64,000 nucleotides of DNA from the NCBI GenBank assembly GCA_023634235.1, contig JAMKCF010000002.1, positions 3,964,722 through 4,028,721 of the forward strand, given 5' to 3'. Positions within the stretch are counted from its first letter, which is position 1, and each line of letters opens with the position of its first letter. The stretch is from Pisaster brevispinus (taxonomy: Eukaryota; Echinodermata; Asteroidea; Forcipulatida; Asteriidae). The position numbers were made by a program, and so were the translations under genes. Of the stretch, positions 27,001 through 42,000 are shown piece after piece. The notes under the pieces are model-generated. The model did not search any database and had not been told where the DNA came from. It saw only the letters and a list, made by a program, of their open reading frames with translations.

Positions 27001-30000
27001 CTGGAGCAAGAAAAAGCTGTCAATACATCTGATGGTTACCACGGCGGAGTATGAACACAGTGGATAGTAAACTATCAGGCTACATCCAGGTCACAGTGGT
27101 AATTGCTTCTTATTAACCCCAACAAGAACACGCTTGCTAAAAACGAAATGTTGGTGAATATTAATTTTTCGTTTTACCCTTACTGTACATCGATGTGTGT
27201 TAGCACTGTATACTCATCTATGAAATGTTGGTGCACGTCACTTGGCAACCCTCTTAACAATTAATTTGAGACAATTTAAGTGTTAGTTTCTTACACTCGT
27301 GATATGACCCAATCTATGATGTCATACCTGGTAGCACTTAAAACCCATCGGGGTTGCTGTGCTCAGTTGTGTCTATTGTAGCCATGGTACCTTTAGAAGT
27401 AATCAACTCAAAACAAATACTTCCATATGATGATGAGTACATCCGACAGGCCTGAAATTTTTATCTTTGAGAGGGCAAGGCTATTGTCATTTTGCAAATG
27501 GCACGTCCATTGGAAAATCTTAAAGTCTATGGGACACTTGTGAAAGGGCACAAAAGGCCAAGATCAGGGGCAACTGAGGCCAGGGCCTCTGTGTAAACCC
27601 AGACTTGTCCTAAAAAGAATAAAGCGTCCTTCCCTCATCAACTGTAAAATCCTTCCTTTGTCCTTTAGAATCTTTAGTGTACTGGCCTAACGTTTCAACC
27701 CTAGCAGAGTCTTTCTCTCATTCAGCCTTTGAGAAGACTCTGCTAGGGTCGAAACATCAGGCCACTAACTATTTTTTTGCACTTACATTAAATACCATAG
27801 GTCCTTTTGGTTGGTATTAAGCAGTTGCAACATCTATACTATTTTTACTAAGTGTACTGTAAGTCTTCTTCTTCTCTTGTCAACACATAAGCTACAAGTA
27901 AACGTTAACACAGACCAGCCAATATCGAATGCACTTCCACATTATCATTAAAAATTGCGGGGTCTTCAGCTACATGTTTGCATGGTTGCTCCATTTGAGG
28001 GCAGCTTTTAGCAAATGTTCCACGGTTTGTGGCTCCATACAAAACTTAGAAAAAAAGTCATGGTTGATTTCTGCTCATGGAATACTGAATGCATGGTCTG
28101 CCATGTCCTTGTACGTCAGGTACAGTACAAGTTTTTTTTTCCCAATTGTCTAAACCCTGCTTTACAAAAAAAAAAATCCCAACATTGAGTATTTAGTCGT
28201 CACACAAACATCAGGCCTGAAACTTCACGGCGGCGATGGAGACAACCGCCTCCATGCCCCTGGTGGTTGCCCTTTAAAACGCTAATTTGAAATGTCTATT
28301 TCCTTCATTGAGTTGCCCTTTACCATCGAACAAGGGACCTTGGTACACGACTTTACTAAAAGAAAAACTTGGCCTCCCAAGAAGGCCTGTAACGAATGTT
28401 TCCAAGAAACAGACCCTGGGTACGGGTTGCATCTTAACCGTGCCACTTCTACTGATTCCTCAAACAATGTTGGTGCGTTGAACTCAACCACACCTTAAGC
28501 AATCTGAGCTAATATTAGACGACAGCCACCACTGTGTCATATTACCCAGGGGACGGCTACAGTCTGAAGCGTTTAAGCACGGCCTCTACCATACATGTAC
28601 CCTGTGTTGCCGGCCGCTGCTGCACATCACCTCAATACCATTCAAGAGTTTCCAGTAAATCATGATGGGTTTAAGGTTTCGAGTCTTGGTCTTAATGAGT
28701 TTGGCTTTACAGCAGCTTAAATAACAACCGTAGCTCCTTATTCATTAAGTACGGCCTGATGTAGAAATCAAACAGTAGAGCTTCCTAAGGTAGATGTAAT
28801 TAATGTTTTAAAACCTAATGACTTGAGAGATTTTTCGTTGTGAAATTCGTTAGCGAGTTTGAAGGAAGGGGGAAAATGCTATTCACTGACCTTTTCAGCA
28901 TGACAGTGGAAGGAAACAGGGTCAGCAACAAAAACCTCGACCTCGTTTTATTGGATGTAATTTTGTTTTCTTTGGTGTTTGGGAAGAAAATATCATGGTA
29001 TGTTGTTTCATGTACCCAGTGCAATGTACATGTAAACATTGTCTACAGTGTTTACAAAATATGCCATAGGCACTCATGTAACACGGTCAAATACAATGTA
29101 ATTTTATAACCCAAAACAGCAGTGCTTATTATTCTTGGTTCACCTTTACCATGTTTACTCTGAAACCTACGGGGAAAAAAAACTACAGGCGCTTGGTTTG
29201 GATTCGAACCCACAACCCCCACTGTTCTAAGAAAGTCTTAACCACTAAGAATTGAGAATTGTTTATTTATTTAGCCAATGATTAAAAACAATCACAGGAA
29301 TTTGAAATATTGGTCTCACATCGTCATTAAAACTAAAAATATTTTAATATAGTATTGATCGATAAAACAGACTAAAACACAATCAATACAATATAAAAAT
29401 ACAATACATGTAAACAACTGAAACTATACTATTTAATTAACATGAAAAGTTCACATTAAAAACTTGCACGGCCGATGGTAAAAAACTATTCTTAACGGTC
29501 AGTTTTTGCTCTAATTGATCTCATCCTTCTTCCACTAGACCTCAAAGCACATACATGTAAGATGATAAGAGACAAGTGATAGACACTTGATCAGTATACT
29601 GTACTCGACAAGGACTAAAATTTCATTCGAGAGGTAAGGTTAAACCATAATCAATCAAGCAACTTTGACTATGGCTAAAGACATTGGCTACAAGAACAAA
29701 AAGAACTCTTTAGCCATGGCAACTGCCCAAGCTATTATTTTGCCACTACTTTCCAAGAAAAGAGAAAGGACAGATGAGAATGTTAGAGTCTATTGGAGAT
29801 GGCGTTAACTCCCGAGTGTCAAGGTAATGTTTTTTTATACCATTGTAACATTCTAGCAATTCGGCCAGTAGCCACGAATGGAATGTAAATAAACCAATAC
29901 CAATACCAATAGAGACAGGGACATGGAGGCCACGAGCACTGTAGCCTCCAGAAAACCCGGACCATATTATCATCAACTTAAAAAAAAAAAAAATCTTCAT

Positions 30001-33000
30001 TTCTGCTCTGCAAGTGTTGAAGATTTGTATAATAGCATTGTGCATACTGCTACTGCATTGAAGTTTAAAATAAAAATAATCACATATTTACACAATGGTA
30101 TCTTCATCTTCTAGTAGAAGATTCCATTTGGAAAAAACGACTGCCAAGGTCACATCAAACATTTCCATGAGAGTGTCTGCAGCTTAGAGACAAAGTCCAC
30201 TTGGAATAATTTACTAAAACTGCAGTCAAGAAGTCTAGATTGAAGTTGTCAACAGACGTTGAATTACATGTAGGGCTTGACAATAATGAATATAAACCAA
30301 ACAAACTCTTTTTGTGTCAGACAAGATGCTTGACACACAAAAACATGACCTTCGTGGTCAAAGGTATAGAAATTCATTCACCGGACCCAGCAGAGGAAAC
30401 AAAATGCTGAGCACTTTTTTTCTTTTGAAGTAGAAAGTTTTGCTCGCCGGCGCTCGGCGACGGGTGAGAAATTGGCCCCCTACTGGTGCCATGGTAATGG
30501 AAGATGATCGCGACTGATAATTATGGATGGAATTAATGGCATCTCGGTTGATGATGTCGACGCGGCTGGCGTAAGACTCGCCGTGTATCCATCAGGGATG
30601 TTAACAGCGTGTTTTCCTTTCATTAGCCCATGTGGTATTTCGCTAACGAGCGGCAAATGAACTTTGCGAGTGGAGCATTACAAGATATCCTTGGCGTTAT
30701 AGAGGTACTTCAGTTGTAAAATATGTACAGTACGATTCACTTCAGCATATATGGCAGGTTATATAGGAGGGCGAATGAACATGCCAATGGCTTTACCGTA
30801 ATCTCATTTCCAATGTAATTTATTCAGACCTAGGGTACCTGAAGCTTGCATTTTATTTCTAGCATTAATTAACAAACATCTTTGGGAACCGTTGAAATAT
30901 GATGTTCTCCGTACCATATGTTCTACACGTCTCTGCATGTCAGGATGCCCGAGCACTACGTTTCTACCCCGACTGCATTTTTAAGTAGTCTTACAGCTCA
31001 ACATCTCTCCCCAAGCCCTGGACACTTTGCCAGGTGTTGGGATCGGCCTAGGGTGTTTCTCATCTCACTGATGGATCCAGCAAATCCTCCTCAACACAGA
31101 TGGTGTCCCCAAATTAATTTCAACGTATGTAAAATGCTTAGTAAATGTTTAAGTTGTCGGAAGAGCTGCTCATGTACGGAGGCTTTTCCTGCACGGTTTG
31201 TACAGATACATTGTGTACATGTAGGTCAATTTTGTAACACTCACATAATTGGATTGGAGTTCTCCGGACTAAATTGCCTGGACTTAAATGGAGCGCATTG
31301 ATGGGGATTTCGTACACGATGCGCACATACAGTTTCTTTGGCACATAACAGCATGTAGATTCAGCTACAATGCACACAATTTGAAATTACATGTGTACCA
31401 CTGAGAACACTGATAGTATTAACCTCTGGGATCTAAGAGGGTTAGATAATTATTATTATTTTGTTGATACATGTAGCTTACACACTCAATGACTCAAGTA
31501 CAGTGTGTACAGTGAAGTAATAATTGCACAAATCAATGTTTATTAGTGCTACTTTTGTCATTGTTAGTGTACTATGCAGTAGAGTGGAGGATTTGGGAAG
31601 ATGTGTGCAGGAGGGTTTCTCGTCAAACATGTCAAATACTGGGGGAATCAAATATGCTCTTGTTAATTTTTTTTTCAAAAGCATTCTAGCACTATGCCAT
31701 ATTCAACTTTTTTTTTCTAAGACAGGCTAGAAATGTATTCTTAAACCAAGCTTCTTAAACTCTTAAAGCCATTTCACAGGAGGCAATTTACAGGCAGCCA
31801 GTTCCACGCAATCATGAAGAAGGAGTAACCATTCAGCTTTCCATTTTCAAAAAAAAAGAAAGAAAAAAAAAGTGTTCCCAAAGTGTACTTTTTTTTTGCA
31901 GCGAAATTGCCTGCCTCCAAGCAAAAAAAAAATTGCCATGTGTAACAAGGCCATAATGTGAACCCAGTGCACTTATCGAAAAGAGAAGGGGTCCGCCCCT
32001 GTGTTCCTGGTTTGATTGGCAGCATATTGCGCCACAGCACCTTGTAAACCATTACATGGTGCTATGTAAAGGAGTAGGTCTCATACTTCAAACATAGCCC
32101 CTAAATACCTTGCAGGAAAATACTGAATGTTGAAGCGCCTTGAGCGTCACTGAGTGACGGATATGAGGGCTATATAAATAGCCATTGTTATTATTATAAT
32201 ATGTAGACACTGTTATCTCTCACTTCTGCACTTGGCTTAGTCCTGAGTGTGACAGTAGTCAGACTTTACAGGTTTCAACTGAATGATTACAGCGTTGCTT
32301 GGGCGATGATGCATGCTATGGAACGTTCAACTACTCATTTCACAAACTATCTCTATCATCTTTAAAATACGAGGCTGTATATTTTTAAGGAGATAGAAAG
32401 TGAGCCCGGTAAAAATCCAGGCCTGATACAATGTACAAGTACCTCGTTTTTAGACCAGTTTGTCATTAATAGAGGGCACTCTAAGTCTAAGAGCGAGTGG
32501 TAAATTTCAAGGGGCACTAAGGCAATGCTCAGGGGTGTGGACACAATTGCCCCTGCGCCCTCTGTTTCTCTGGTCTTGGCCTTGGTGCCCCTTCAAAGGT
32601 TTCAGATAGGATTTCCAATGGAAGTGCCCTTTGCAAACTGCAAATGGCCTTGTCCTCTCAAAGATAAAAAATACCAGGCCTGTATCACGCCTAAAAATCT
32701 CAGAATTTGATAAATCTTAAACATAAAATGGCTTTCACATTTTTCTCTCCTTGCACCGATGTGCGAGTACTTTATTATACTCTGTGCTTTACAAGTCCTG
32801 TGCAGGGAAAAAACCACAGGATATATGGGTGGGAATTGAACCCACGACCTCCCACATACCAGAGCAGACCATTGAACTTCTATAATATTTGTTATCCCCC
32901 ATGGATACACAAGTAGATCTACAATTTTAAATGAGTAACCATGCAGCATCTCAAAAACTGGTATTACTTAAAATTTTGATAAGTCATCCCCTTCCTAAAA

Positions 33001-36000
33001 TGTAATATGATTGTTTTCTAAAAGGCAAACTACACGTACGGTGTACTAACAACACACAAACTACACCAACTACACTCATAACCCCAAAACATTCTCTTCA
33101 CTTCTGAAAATCTACATTGTATGACCACACTCGTGCCCTAAATAAAAATTGTAGCCTGCACAGTCAGAATGTTGTTTTCTTAAATCAAGCACACCTATTT
33201 TGATTAGAATCGGCCTTGTTTGTTTTGGATGTGCTCCATAAAAACTCAAGGATTGTGATTCTATTTAAGCCACTGAAGGTTGAGAAATTCTAAACCAGCC
33301 TGTATGTACATGTAACTCCTTCAACCAACACGAACAGAGCACACATATTAAAGCTGTGCATTGTTCCCAGTTTAGAGTTGGTTTCCAGTGCATCCTTTAA
33401 CTCTTTCTGTGCCCGCTTTTTTGGTTTTGTTTTGAACCTAAAATGCCCAGCTTTTTTAGGTTCTTTCAAAATTCTGCACCTAACAAAATATATCTGTATC
33501 CCCAAGTCAATAGTACATGTATTTCTGGAGTGATAATGCCCTCACGATTGATGACACTATTTGAGTACATACAATTGTAAAATAAATCGTACTATGTAGA
33601 TCATAGATGTACGACCTTGGCACTGAAAGAGATAAGAAAAAGGAGAAAACTATAAACTGCTCATGGCTGGATTTACACAGAGTCCATGGTTTCCGTTACC
33701 AATGTCTTCGCCTTGGTGCCCTCCCAAGAGTAACGAAATCACCTTGCCCTCTCAAAGATGAAAAATTCCAGGCCTAACTGCTTTCCTTAAATTATCGAAA
33801 GCTCTATGCCCTCTTTAGAACCAGACCTTCACAAATTAGTCTAAAAGTGAAATGAAAACAGGATTTTATAATCCGACTGTTCATGATGTTTAATTGTGCG
33901 AAAGGAATTAAGTGCCTTTGATGGTTCATAATGCATAATGGATTGCAGAATCCATCAGCAGGCCTTGAACTTCATCTGCGAAGGAAAAGGCCATTTTCAT
34001 TTTAGAAAGGGCACTTCCATTGGAAAACTTTTTGAAGGGGTGTCAAGGCCAAGACCAGGGCAACAGAAGCCATTGTCCTCTTTGTAATTTGAGGCCTGCA
34101 TCGGCAGTTAATTTCCTGCTGTGCATAAAATTACGATTTCCTGAGCACTTCCGCTGGAAAAGGTGGGAAACTTTTGATGGGGGCATCGAGGCTGAGACTA
34201 TGGCAACAGCGGCAATGGCCTCCGTGACCTCCCCAGGCCTGCACCGGTAGTAAACTTCATGGTGTGGTTACAATTTTAAATTCTGAGATTACCATCTCTC
34301 TTTAACCGCCAGTAGTCGGCAATCACTGGTTACAGGGTGGATACAAGAATGCATTAACCTGAATGTAATACTGTACCTCATTGGTATTCCATCGATGTCT
34401 TAGGCATGGGAGCTCCGTGGCCCATGGGATCTGCCCCAGGATTTCAGGTAAGACAATATTCTGAGTCTGGCCCGGCCAACCTGTAGCTGGAGACAAGAAC
34501 AACAAAAGAAACTGTTGATAATTTAGGGATTCATGTTACATTACTCCATGTGTTGAATGCTGCTGGATGGGTTACAATGGTGAAGGTTGTCAACTTACTC
34601 GAGAGATTCAATTAGAAGATAAAACAGAATAACAAGGGAAGATGACGCTGCATTTACAGACTACAGAAAGCCATTTTTTAATTGAATTTTGTAATATTGT
34701 CGCAAACTGATTACCAACCAAAAGGATGGTAGCAATGCTCATAGTGATAATGGTTTAACATTTCAAATGAACGTAATTTTTTCATTATACTTATTTAGAA
34801 AGGCCAGTTGCTCTGTTCTTGTATTGGGTGAGGCAGTTTGTCTGTCGTAAAGGGCACTTATGATGGTACATTTATAACTTGAATTCCTACTGGAATGTTT
34901 CAACTTTCAAGGGGCACCATGGCAATGACCAGGGGCATGAAGGGAACGACCAGAGCATGAAGGCAATAACTAGGGGCACGAGGGCAAAACCCAGGGTCAA
35001 CATGGCAATGACCAGGGGCATGGAGGCAATGACCAGGGGCATGGAGGCAATGACCAGGGGCATGGAGGCAATGACCAGGGGCATGGAGGCAATGACCAGG
35101 GGCATGGAGGCAATGAACAGGGGCATGGAAGCAATGACCAGGGGCACCGAGGCAATGACCAGGGGCACGGAGGCAATGACCAGGGGCACGGAGGCAATGA
35201 CCAGGGGCATGGAGGCAATGACCAGGGGCATGGAGGCAATGACCAGGGGCATGGAGGCAATGACCAGGGGCATGGAGGCAATGACCAGGGGCATGGAGGC
35301 AATGACCAGGGGCATGGAGGCAATGACCAGGGGCATGGAGGCAATGACCAGGGGCATGGAGGCAATGACCAGGGGCATGAAGGCAATGACCAGGGGCATG
35401 GAGGCATGAAGGTTTCTTCCCTGCCTTTCACCTCTGACATGTCTGAAGACCCAGGTTTGAATCCTGGGCCAGAGCATAGCATGATGGCATGTGGATTGGA
35501 AATCCATCCCTACTCATCTAAAAAGTAAAAACTGATCAGTTCTTCTCGCTTCCTGTCATAGGCGCTTTTTTGCTCTGCAGGATGTGTAATGAAGTACATG
35601 AATAAAATATTGTTGGTATTTCTGTTCAAAGCTCACTGTCACTTTGACATTCATTTTAATTTTTTTAATTAAAGGTCTAGCAATAATTAACTGTGAAACC
35701 ATTGTGAGCAGTAAAGGTCAATGTAAATATTCTCATAAACAATTAAGTGAAACGAATAAATTCATCAAGTTTCAATAACATTTTATTTCAACTTTAGAAA
35801 ATTATTTTTGTCTACAATGTATTTATCTTCAGTAGATTAAAACTACATTTATTATATAACTTTATTAGCCTCAGGAGCTACACTGTACCGGCGTATACAT
35901 GTACATGTTGTTAAAATTTAAAAAAATAATAATTTGATTATGAATTACTAAAGTACAGAATGATATACAGTAGGCCTACTGTATCATCCTGCCATTTCAT

Positions 36001-39000
36001 GCATGTGACTACTGTATTTGTGTGACCTGGTGATGAAGAATTTACCGTGTTAACTAATGGTCTATTGCAATTTAATATTTGCACTGTTTGCTCACCTTCA
36101 ATTATCGATCTATAGTATGACAGACTATTAAGTTTAGAAAGGCTTAAAAACACACTTTAAACGAGCTAACTAGCTTGCCATTTCCCACAGTGTACACCCC
36201 CAATAAAGCAATCCATACAATGTGTACAACAATGCCAGACTAAGAGCATCTCCACACAGAAGAGACAGGAGAGCATGGTAATTTGCTAAATTGCAACGTT
36301 TCTGCACGACTGCACGTTGACTGAACAATACACGGCTATGGTTACCGAGTTGATCCCATGGTAACGCTGGGTCGGCCGAGAGTTCTGTGTGCAGGGTACT
36401 GGGAAATTTTCCCTTACAGTCGTGTATGTGGGAGTGTGTACGGTAACTGTTGACTAGTGTCTAGTGTTGTATAGTGTAGGTGTGACTTCTAACATTAATG
36501 CAAACATTAAATAACAAATATTTGTTTATCCTAAAAGCTACAAGTAAATCTACATGTACATGTAGGCACTTTACAACATTACAGCATTATCTCCTTTCCT
36601 CAGTCATAGGACCTACTTTTCGACAGTCCACAAACTTTCTCAACTCCACACCATGGGGAGTGTACAACCTCAAGCTGCTTATCTTTAGTGCTATAGTTAA
36701 AAAATGTATAATGCTACAGTCAAGTCTTACTCTTAACGTTTTCATAACATACATTCTTTAAATGTGGTGCATGCTGTAAGAATTGGTCAACTGGTCAAAG
36801 TCTGATTTTGAAAATGTTTAAAGGCAAAAGAGACCTCAGGAGACCAACGTGAACTCATTGTTCTACATTTCAGTTAAAACACAATGTTGTTTTTTCCAAC
36901 ATTTTCTTGTGACTCCAAGAGCCCAAATGTTCACGGGCTTCTTTTTTCTTGTATGTATGTTGGGTCACATTATATGTGGGTACTGGTCTTTGACAGATAC
37001 TGAACCCATTGTGTGTACAAAAATGCTAATTTTTCTCTGCATAGCACAAAAATTGGCAAGCAGGTAAAAAGCTTCACGAGACCGGGCCCAGGATTCAAAC
37101 AAGTTTTCTTGAAAATATAAGGATGATTGCAACAGAAAAAAAAACACAAATTTAATCTAGGTTTTGAACAATGAACACATCTGCCTTGTCATCAACAAAC
37201 AGTTTAATGATAATTGTGTCACCACATGCTCAAGTATTTTTCATACTTCACATTGCGGAGGTCGTTAATACAAAAGCCATCTGCACATATACAGCAGAGA
37301 TGACGCCGCAATGAGCTAGATGCAGACTCACTAATATTTCCAGGCACCTCAAAAACCCAACTATGAAATAAATAAATAACTCAGTCTCAATACATCACAA
37401 GCAAAAGACACTTTATTGCAAAATATTCTTTTAATAAAAAGAAACTCAAATAAAACACAGAACAAATAGTTGAAAGTATGCTTGAAAACATTTCAACCAA
37501 GTTATTCAGAATTCATACTAAATTAAGCACATGAATACATTCATTATTACAGTACATTACACACTGTATGTTCTTGGCATGCTTAAGGGTAAGCCCTTAA
37601 CGGTTTTAGTGACTAGCCAGAGAACTGTTTCAGTGACCAGCCGGAGAACTGTTTGAGTGACTAGCTAGAGAACTGTTTCAGTGACTAGCAAGAGAACTGT
37701 TTGAGTGACTAGCAAGAGAACTGTTTGAGTGACTAGTTTGAGATCTGTTTCAGTGACTAGCTAGAGAACTGTTTCAGTGACTAGCCAGAGAACTGTTTCA
37801 GTGACTAGCCGGAGAACTGTTTGAGTGACTAGCTAGAGAACTGTTTCAGTGACTAGCAAGAGAACTGTTTGAGTGACTAGCCAGAGAACTGTTTATGTGA
37901 CTAGCCAGAGAACTGTTTCAGTGACTAGCTAGAGAACTGTTTCAGTGACTAGCAAAAGAACTGTTTCAGTGACTAGCTAGAGAACTGTTTCAGTGACTAG
38001 CAAGAGAACTGTTTCAGTGACTAGCCAGAGAACTGTTTCAGTGACTAGCTAGAGAACTGTTTCAGTGACTAGCAAGAGAACTGTTTCAGTGACTAGCCAG
38101 AGAACTGTTTGAGTGACTAGCTAGAGAACTGTTTCAGTGACTAGCCAGAGAACTGTTTGAGTGACTAGCCAGAGAACTGTTTGAGTGACTAGCTAGAGAA
38201 CAGTTTTAGTGACTAGCAAGAGAACTGTTTGAGTGACTAGCCAGAGAACTGTTTGAGTGACTTGCTAGAGAACGGTTTTAGTGACTAGCCAGAGAACTGT
38301 TTGAGTGACTAGCCAGAGAACTGTTTCAGTGACTAGCTAGAGAACTGTTTCAGTGACTAGCAAGAGAACTGTTTGAGTGACTAGCCAGAGAACTGTTTAA
38401 GTGACAAGCTAGAGAACTGTTTGAGTGACTAGCCAGAGAACTGTTTCAGTGACTAGCCAGAGAACTGTTTGAGTGACTAGCCAGAGAACTGTTTCAGTGA
38501 CTAGCTAGAGAACTGTTTCAGTGACTAGCCAGAGAACTGTTTCAGTGACTAGCCAGAGAACTGTTTCAGTGACTAGCTAGAGAACTGTTTGAGTGACTAG
38601 CCAGAGAACTGTTTGAGTGACTAGCTAGAGAACTGTTTGAGTGACTAGCCAGAGAACTGTTTGAGTGACTAGCCAGCGAACTGTTTCAGTGACTAGCCAG
38701 AGAACTGTTTGAGTGACTAGCCAGAGAATTGTTTGAGTGACTAGTCAGAGAACTGTTTGAGTGACTAGCCAGAGAACTGTTTCAGTGATTAGCCAGAGAA
38801 CTGTTTGAGTGACTAGTTTGAGATATGTTTCAGTGACTAGCTAGAGAACTGTTTCAGTGACTAGCTAGAGAATTGTTTCAGTGACTAGCCAGAGAACTGT
38901 TTCAGTGACTAGCTAGAGAACTGTTTCAGTGACTAGCCAGAGAACTGTTTGAGTGACTAGTTTGAGATATGTTTCAGTGACTAGCTAGAGAACTGTTTCA

Positions 39001-42000
39001 GTGACTAGCTAGAGAACTGTTTCAGTGACTAGCTAGAGAATTGTTTCAGTGACTAGCCAGAGAACTGTTTGAGTGACTAGCTAGAGAACTTTTTGAGTGA
39101 CTAGCCAGAGAACTGTTTCAGTGACTAGCCAGAGAACTGTTTCAGTGACTAGCAAGAGAACTGTTTGAGTGACTAGCCAGAGAACTGTTTGAGTGACTAG
39201 CTAGAGAACTGTTTGAGTGACTAGCCAGATAACTGTTTGAGTGACTAGCTAGAGAACTGTTTGAGTGACTAGCCAGAGAACTGTTTGAGTGACTAGCCAG
39301 AGAACTGTTTGAGTGACTAGCAAGAGAACTGTTTGAGTGACTAGCCAGAGAACTGTTTGAGTGACTAGCCAGAGAACTGTTTGAGTGACTAGCCAGAGAA
39401 CTGTTTCAGTGACTAGCAAGAGAACTGTTTCAGTGACTAGCCAGAGAATTGTTTCAGTGACTAGCCAGAGAATTGTTTCAGTGACCTGGTGACTAGTTTG
39501 AGATCTGTTTCAGTGACTAGCAAGAGAACTGTTTCAGTGACTAGCAAGAGAACTGTTTGAGTGATTAGCTAGAGAACTGTATCAGTGACTAGCAAGAGGG
39601 ACAAGTTAGCTTGTCATTTAACTGGTCCAACAGCTTTTTCACTATTTCATACCAAATATGGAAACTTTTAAACACTGAACTGGAGAGAATTTTGACTGGT
39701 CCTCTTGTGTTTTTTGTTTTTATGTAGCATTTGTTCTTCCTTAACTTCCTGTTAAGGAAGAACAGAGCCTGGAGTTCCTGCAGACATGATTTGTATGCAG
39801 CTCAATGAAAAAAAACCCCACCCCAACATTTGATGTTTTATGGAAATTGCTTGGTATAATTTGCATGGTAAAATATTTATCCACATTTGATTAGTGTATG
39901 AAGAAAGAGGGCACACATGTACACGTAGAATGTCTACTCCCAGTACCCCAAAACTTGTTCAGCTGTTATTGTTACGACTAATGTTTTCACACGTGTGTGG
40001 GTAATTATAATATTTAACAAAAATCTCATATGCCCGAGGGTGCAGTATCTTGCCTGCCAGGCAATGCCTTGGATTGTACAAAGTCATTCTTTGTGTAATC
40101 AAGGTGAAATTGTACACTACATGTAGAGTGTCCATATTGTGCATTAACTTTTATATACATTACATGTAGTGCCAACCTGCAATGTTCTGCACAGACCTGC
40201 ATATCCACAAGTTATGCAACTGTCAGCCATGATAATTTGTAGGAACATTTTGTTGAGTAGAATACAAGGTCTGACCTACACATGTACATGTTGTACGTAC
40301 ATTATGTGAAGGTTTTATATAGACTTTTCAGGCTACATGTATTTAATGACTTTTTTCCTGAATTTTGACAGGCAAAAAACAAACAAATGGAAATCAGAAT
40401 GAAGTTGGAAGAATATCATGTCTGAATTGTGCAGGTACTGCGTATGAATTGAACCTTTTTGTCAATCTGAAACACAGATCAATGTGAGGACATGCATGGG
40501 AAACGCAATCACATCTTTTATCGGTGTATTTTCACCCGTTGCCATGGTAAATGCATATTTCCTCATCTGATTTCAATCTAATTGAGTGCGGATTACTGCC
40601 TATCTGGACTGGATCGAAAATACCAGAAATATGAAATAAATTTGAATTCAGAATGAGAATGGAATTGAAACCTTTTAACTATCAACGTACATGTACGGGG
40701 CTTGAAATTAACACTGAACCACAGGCCCGAGGCCAGTGATTTTAGCATCGGGCCAGTAAACTCACAACCGGACAAGCCCGGTGGTCTTGTGTTGTTCAAC
40801 TGAATAATAATATGCTACCTCATTGTGCAATATTTTTGTGACAAATGTTGACTAGGAATCTGATAAATATCTGTCAATTCTCTTCAGTATCGAAGTACAC
40901 TACACATATAAGACAATTGAGATAGACTTTCTCTTTAGTGCTGGTTCAACTTATTTGGATTCCGGTCTTGGAAAATAAATTCTGGTCCAGTAAACATTTT
41001 GAGCTACACATGTACAAGCCCTTGCGGTCTTGTGGATATTTCCACCAAAGCCCTGATGTACCCGGACCTACATGTGTGTATGCCATGCATGATTGATTCA
41101 ACCACAGTTTGGCGGTATGTACCAGTCCGCAATATTTGGTTCATTTGAAGTTAATCAAAATAGAGAGGGGATTTGGGAGGCTTCAGAACAATTTCAAAAT
41201 GCTCATCTCCTTCATTCATTGATCCTTCATTTGAATCAAAGGGATGGGGGCAGTATCAGTGAGTCCCCTTTAAAATGAGAAGCCTAACAATTCGAAGCAC
41301 ATCTCCACCAAGGAAGGAGGCCAGTTGGGCTTGAGGCATTTACTTTCATCTATCACTCATCTATCTCTACACGTGATATTGACTACATACATGTATGATG
41401 GACTTGTAGGATGTGTAACTGGGTTAACAGGCAAGGCAAGGGACGCTAAACTGTAGCATGGACTACGGCTGTGAAAAACTAGATTCTTGTTTTGCTGTGA
41501 ATTTTGGCCGACTTATGATGTCAACCGCTCTATAAGTACAGGTTTGAGTTGCATACTCTTCATGCTGAGCCCTACACTTCATAATTTTAACAAGATCTCC
41601 TCATTTTCACACACTACGAGTACGATGCTTCCAATGGGGCATTTTGAAGGGCATCGAGGCAATGGCCAAGGGCATGGAGACAATTACTTCTACTGCCGGA
41701 AGGGAGAGATCTGCAAGCATCAGCCCAAGTTCAGACACTGTCAAAAGTAATCCAGGCATGTTACTTCATTCTTGTAGGGCACCTCTACATGTACAGTATT
41801 ATAACTTTAATTTTCACTGAAACATTTCAAGGGGCATCAAGGCAATGGCCAGGGCATGCATGGGGCACGAGGGGGCAATTGCGTATCAGTATCAGGCCTG
41901 ATATCCACATACTGATATCCACATACTGTAAATGTTCAAGTTTGGCTTCAGACCGGGGCCCAATTTCATAGAGCTGCTTAAACAGCAACTATTGCTTAAC

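Noticed and set aside
34879..35507. Open frames of 161-206 codons on both strands
   Set aside because: 21-bp tandem repeat with stop-free units; reading sense is a by-product of a period divisible by three.
37600..39600. CRISPR-like regular repeat array
   Set aside because: Head-to-tail 24-bp units without spacers in an animal intron; it is a minisatellite.
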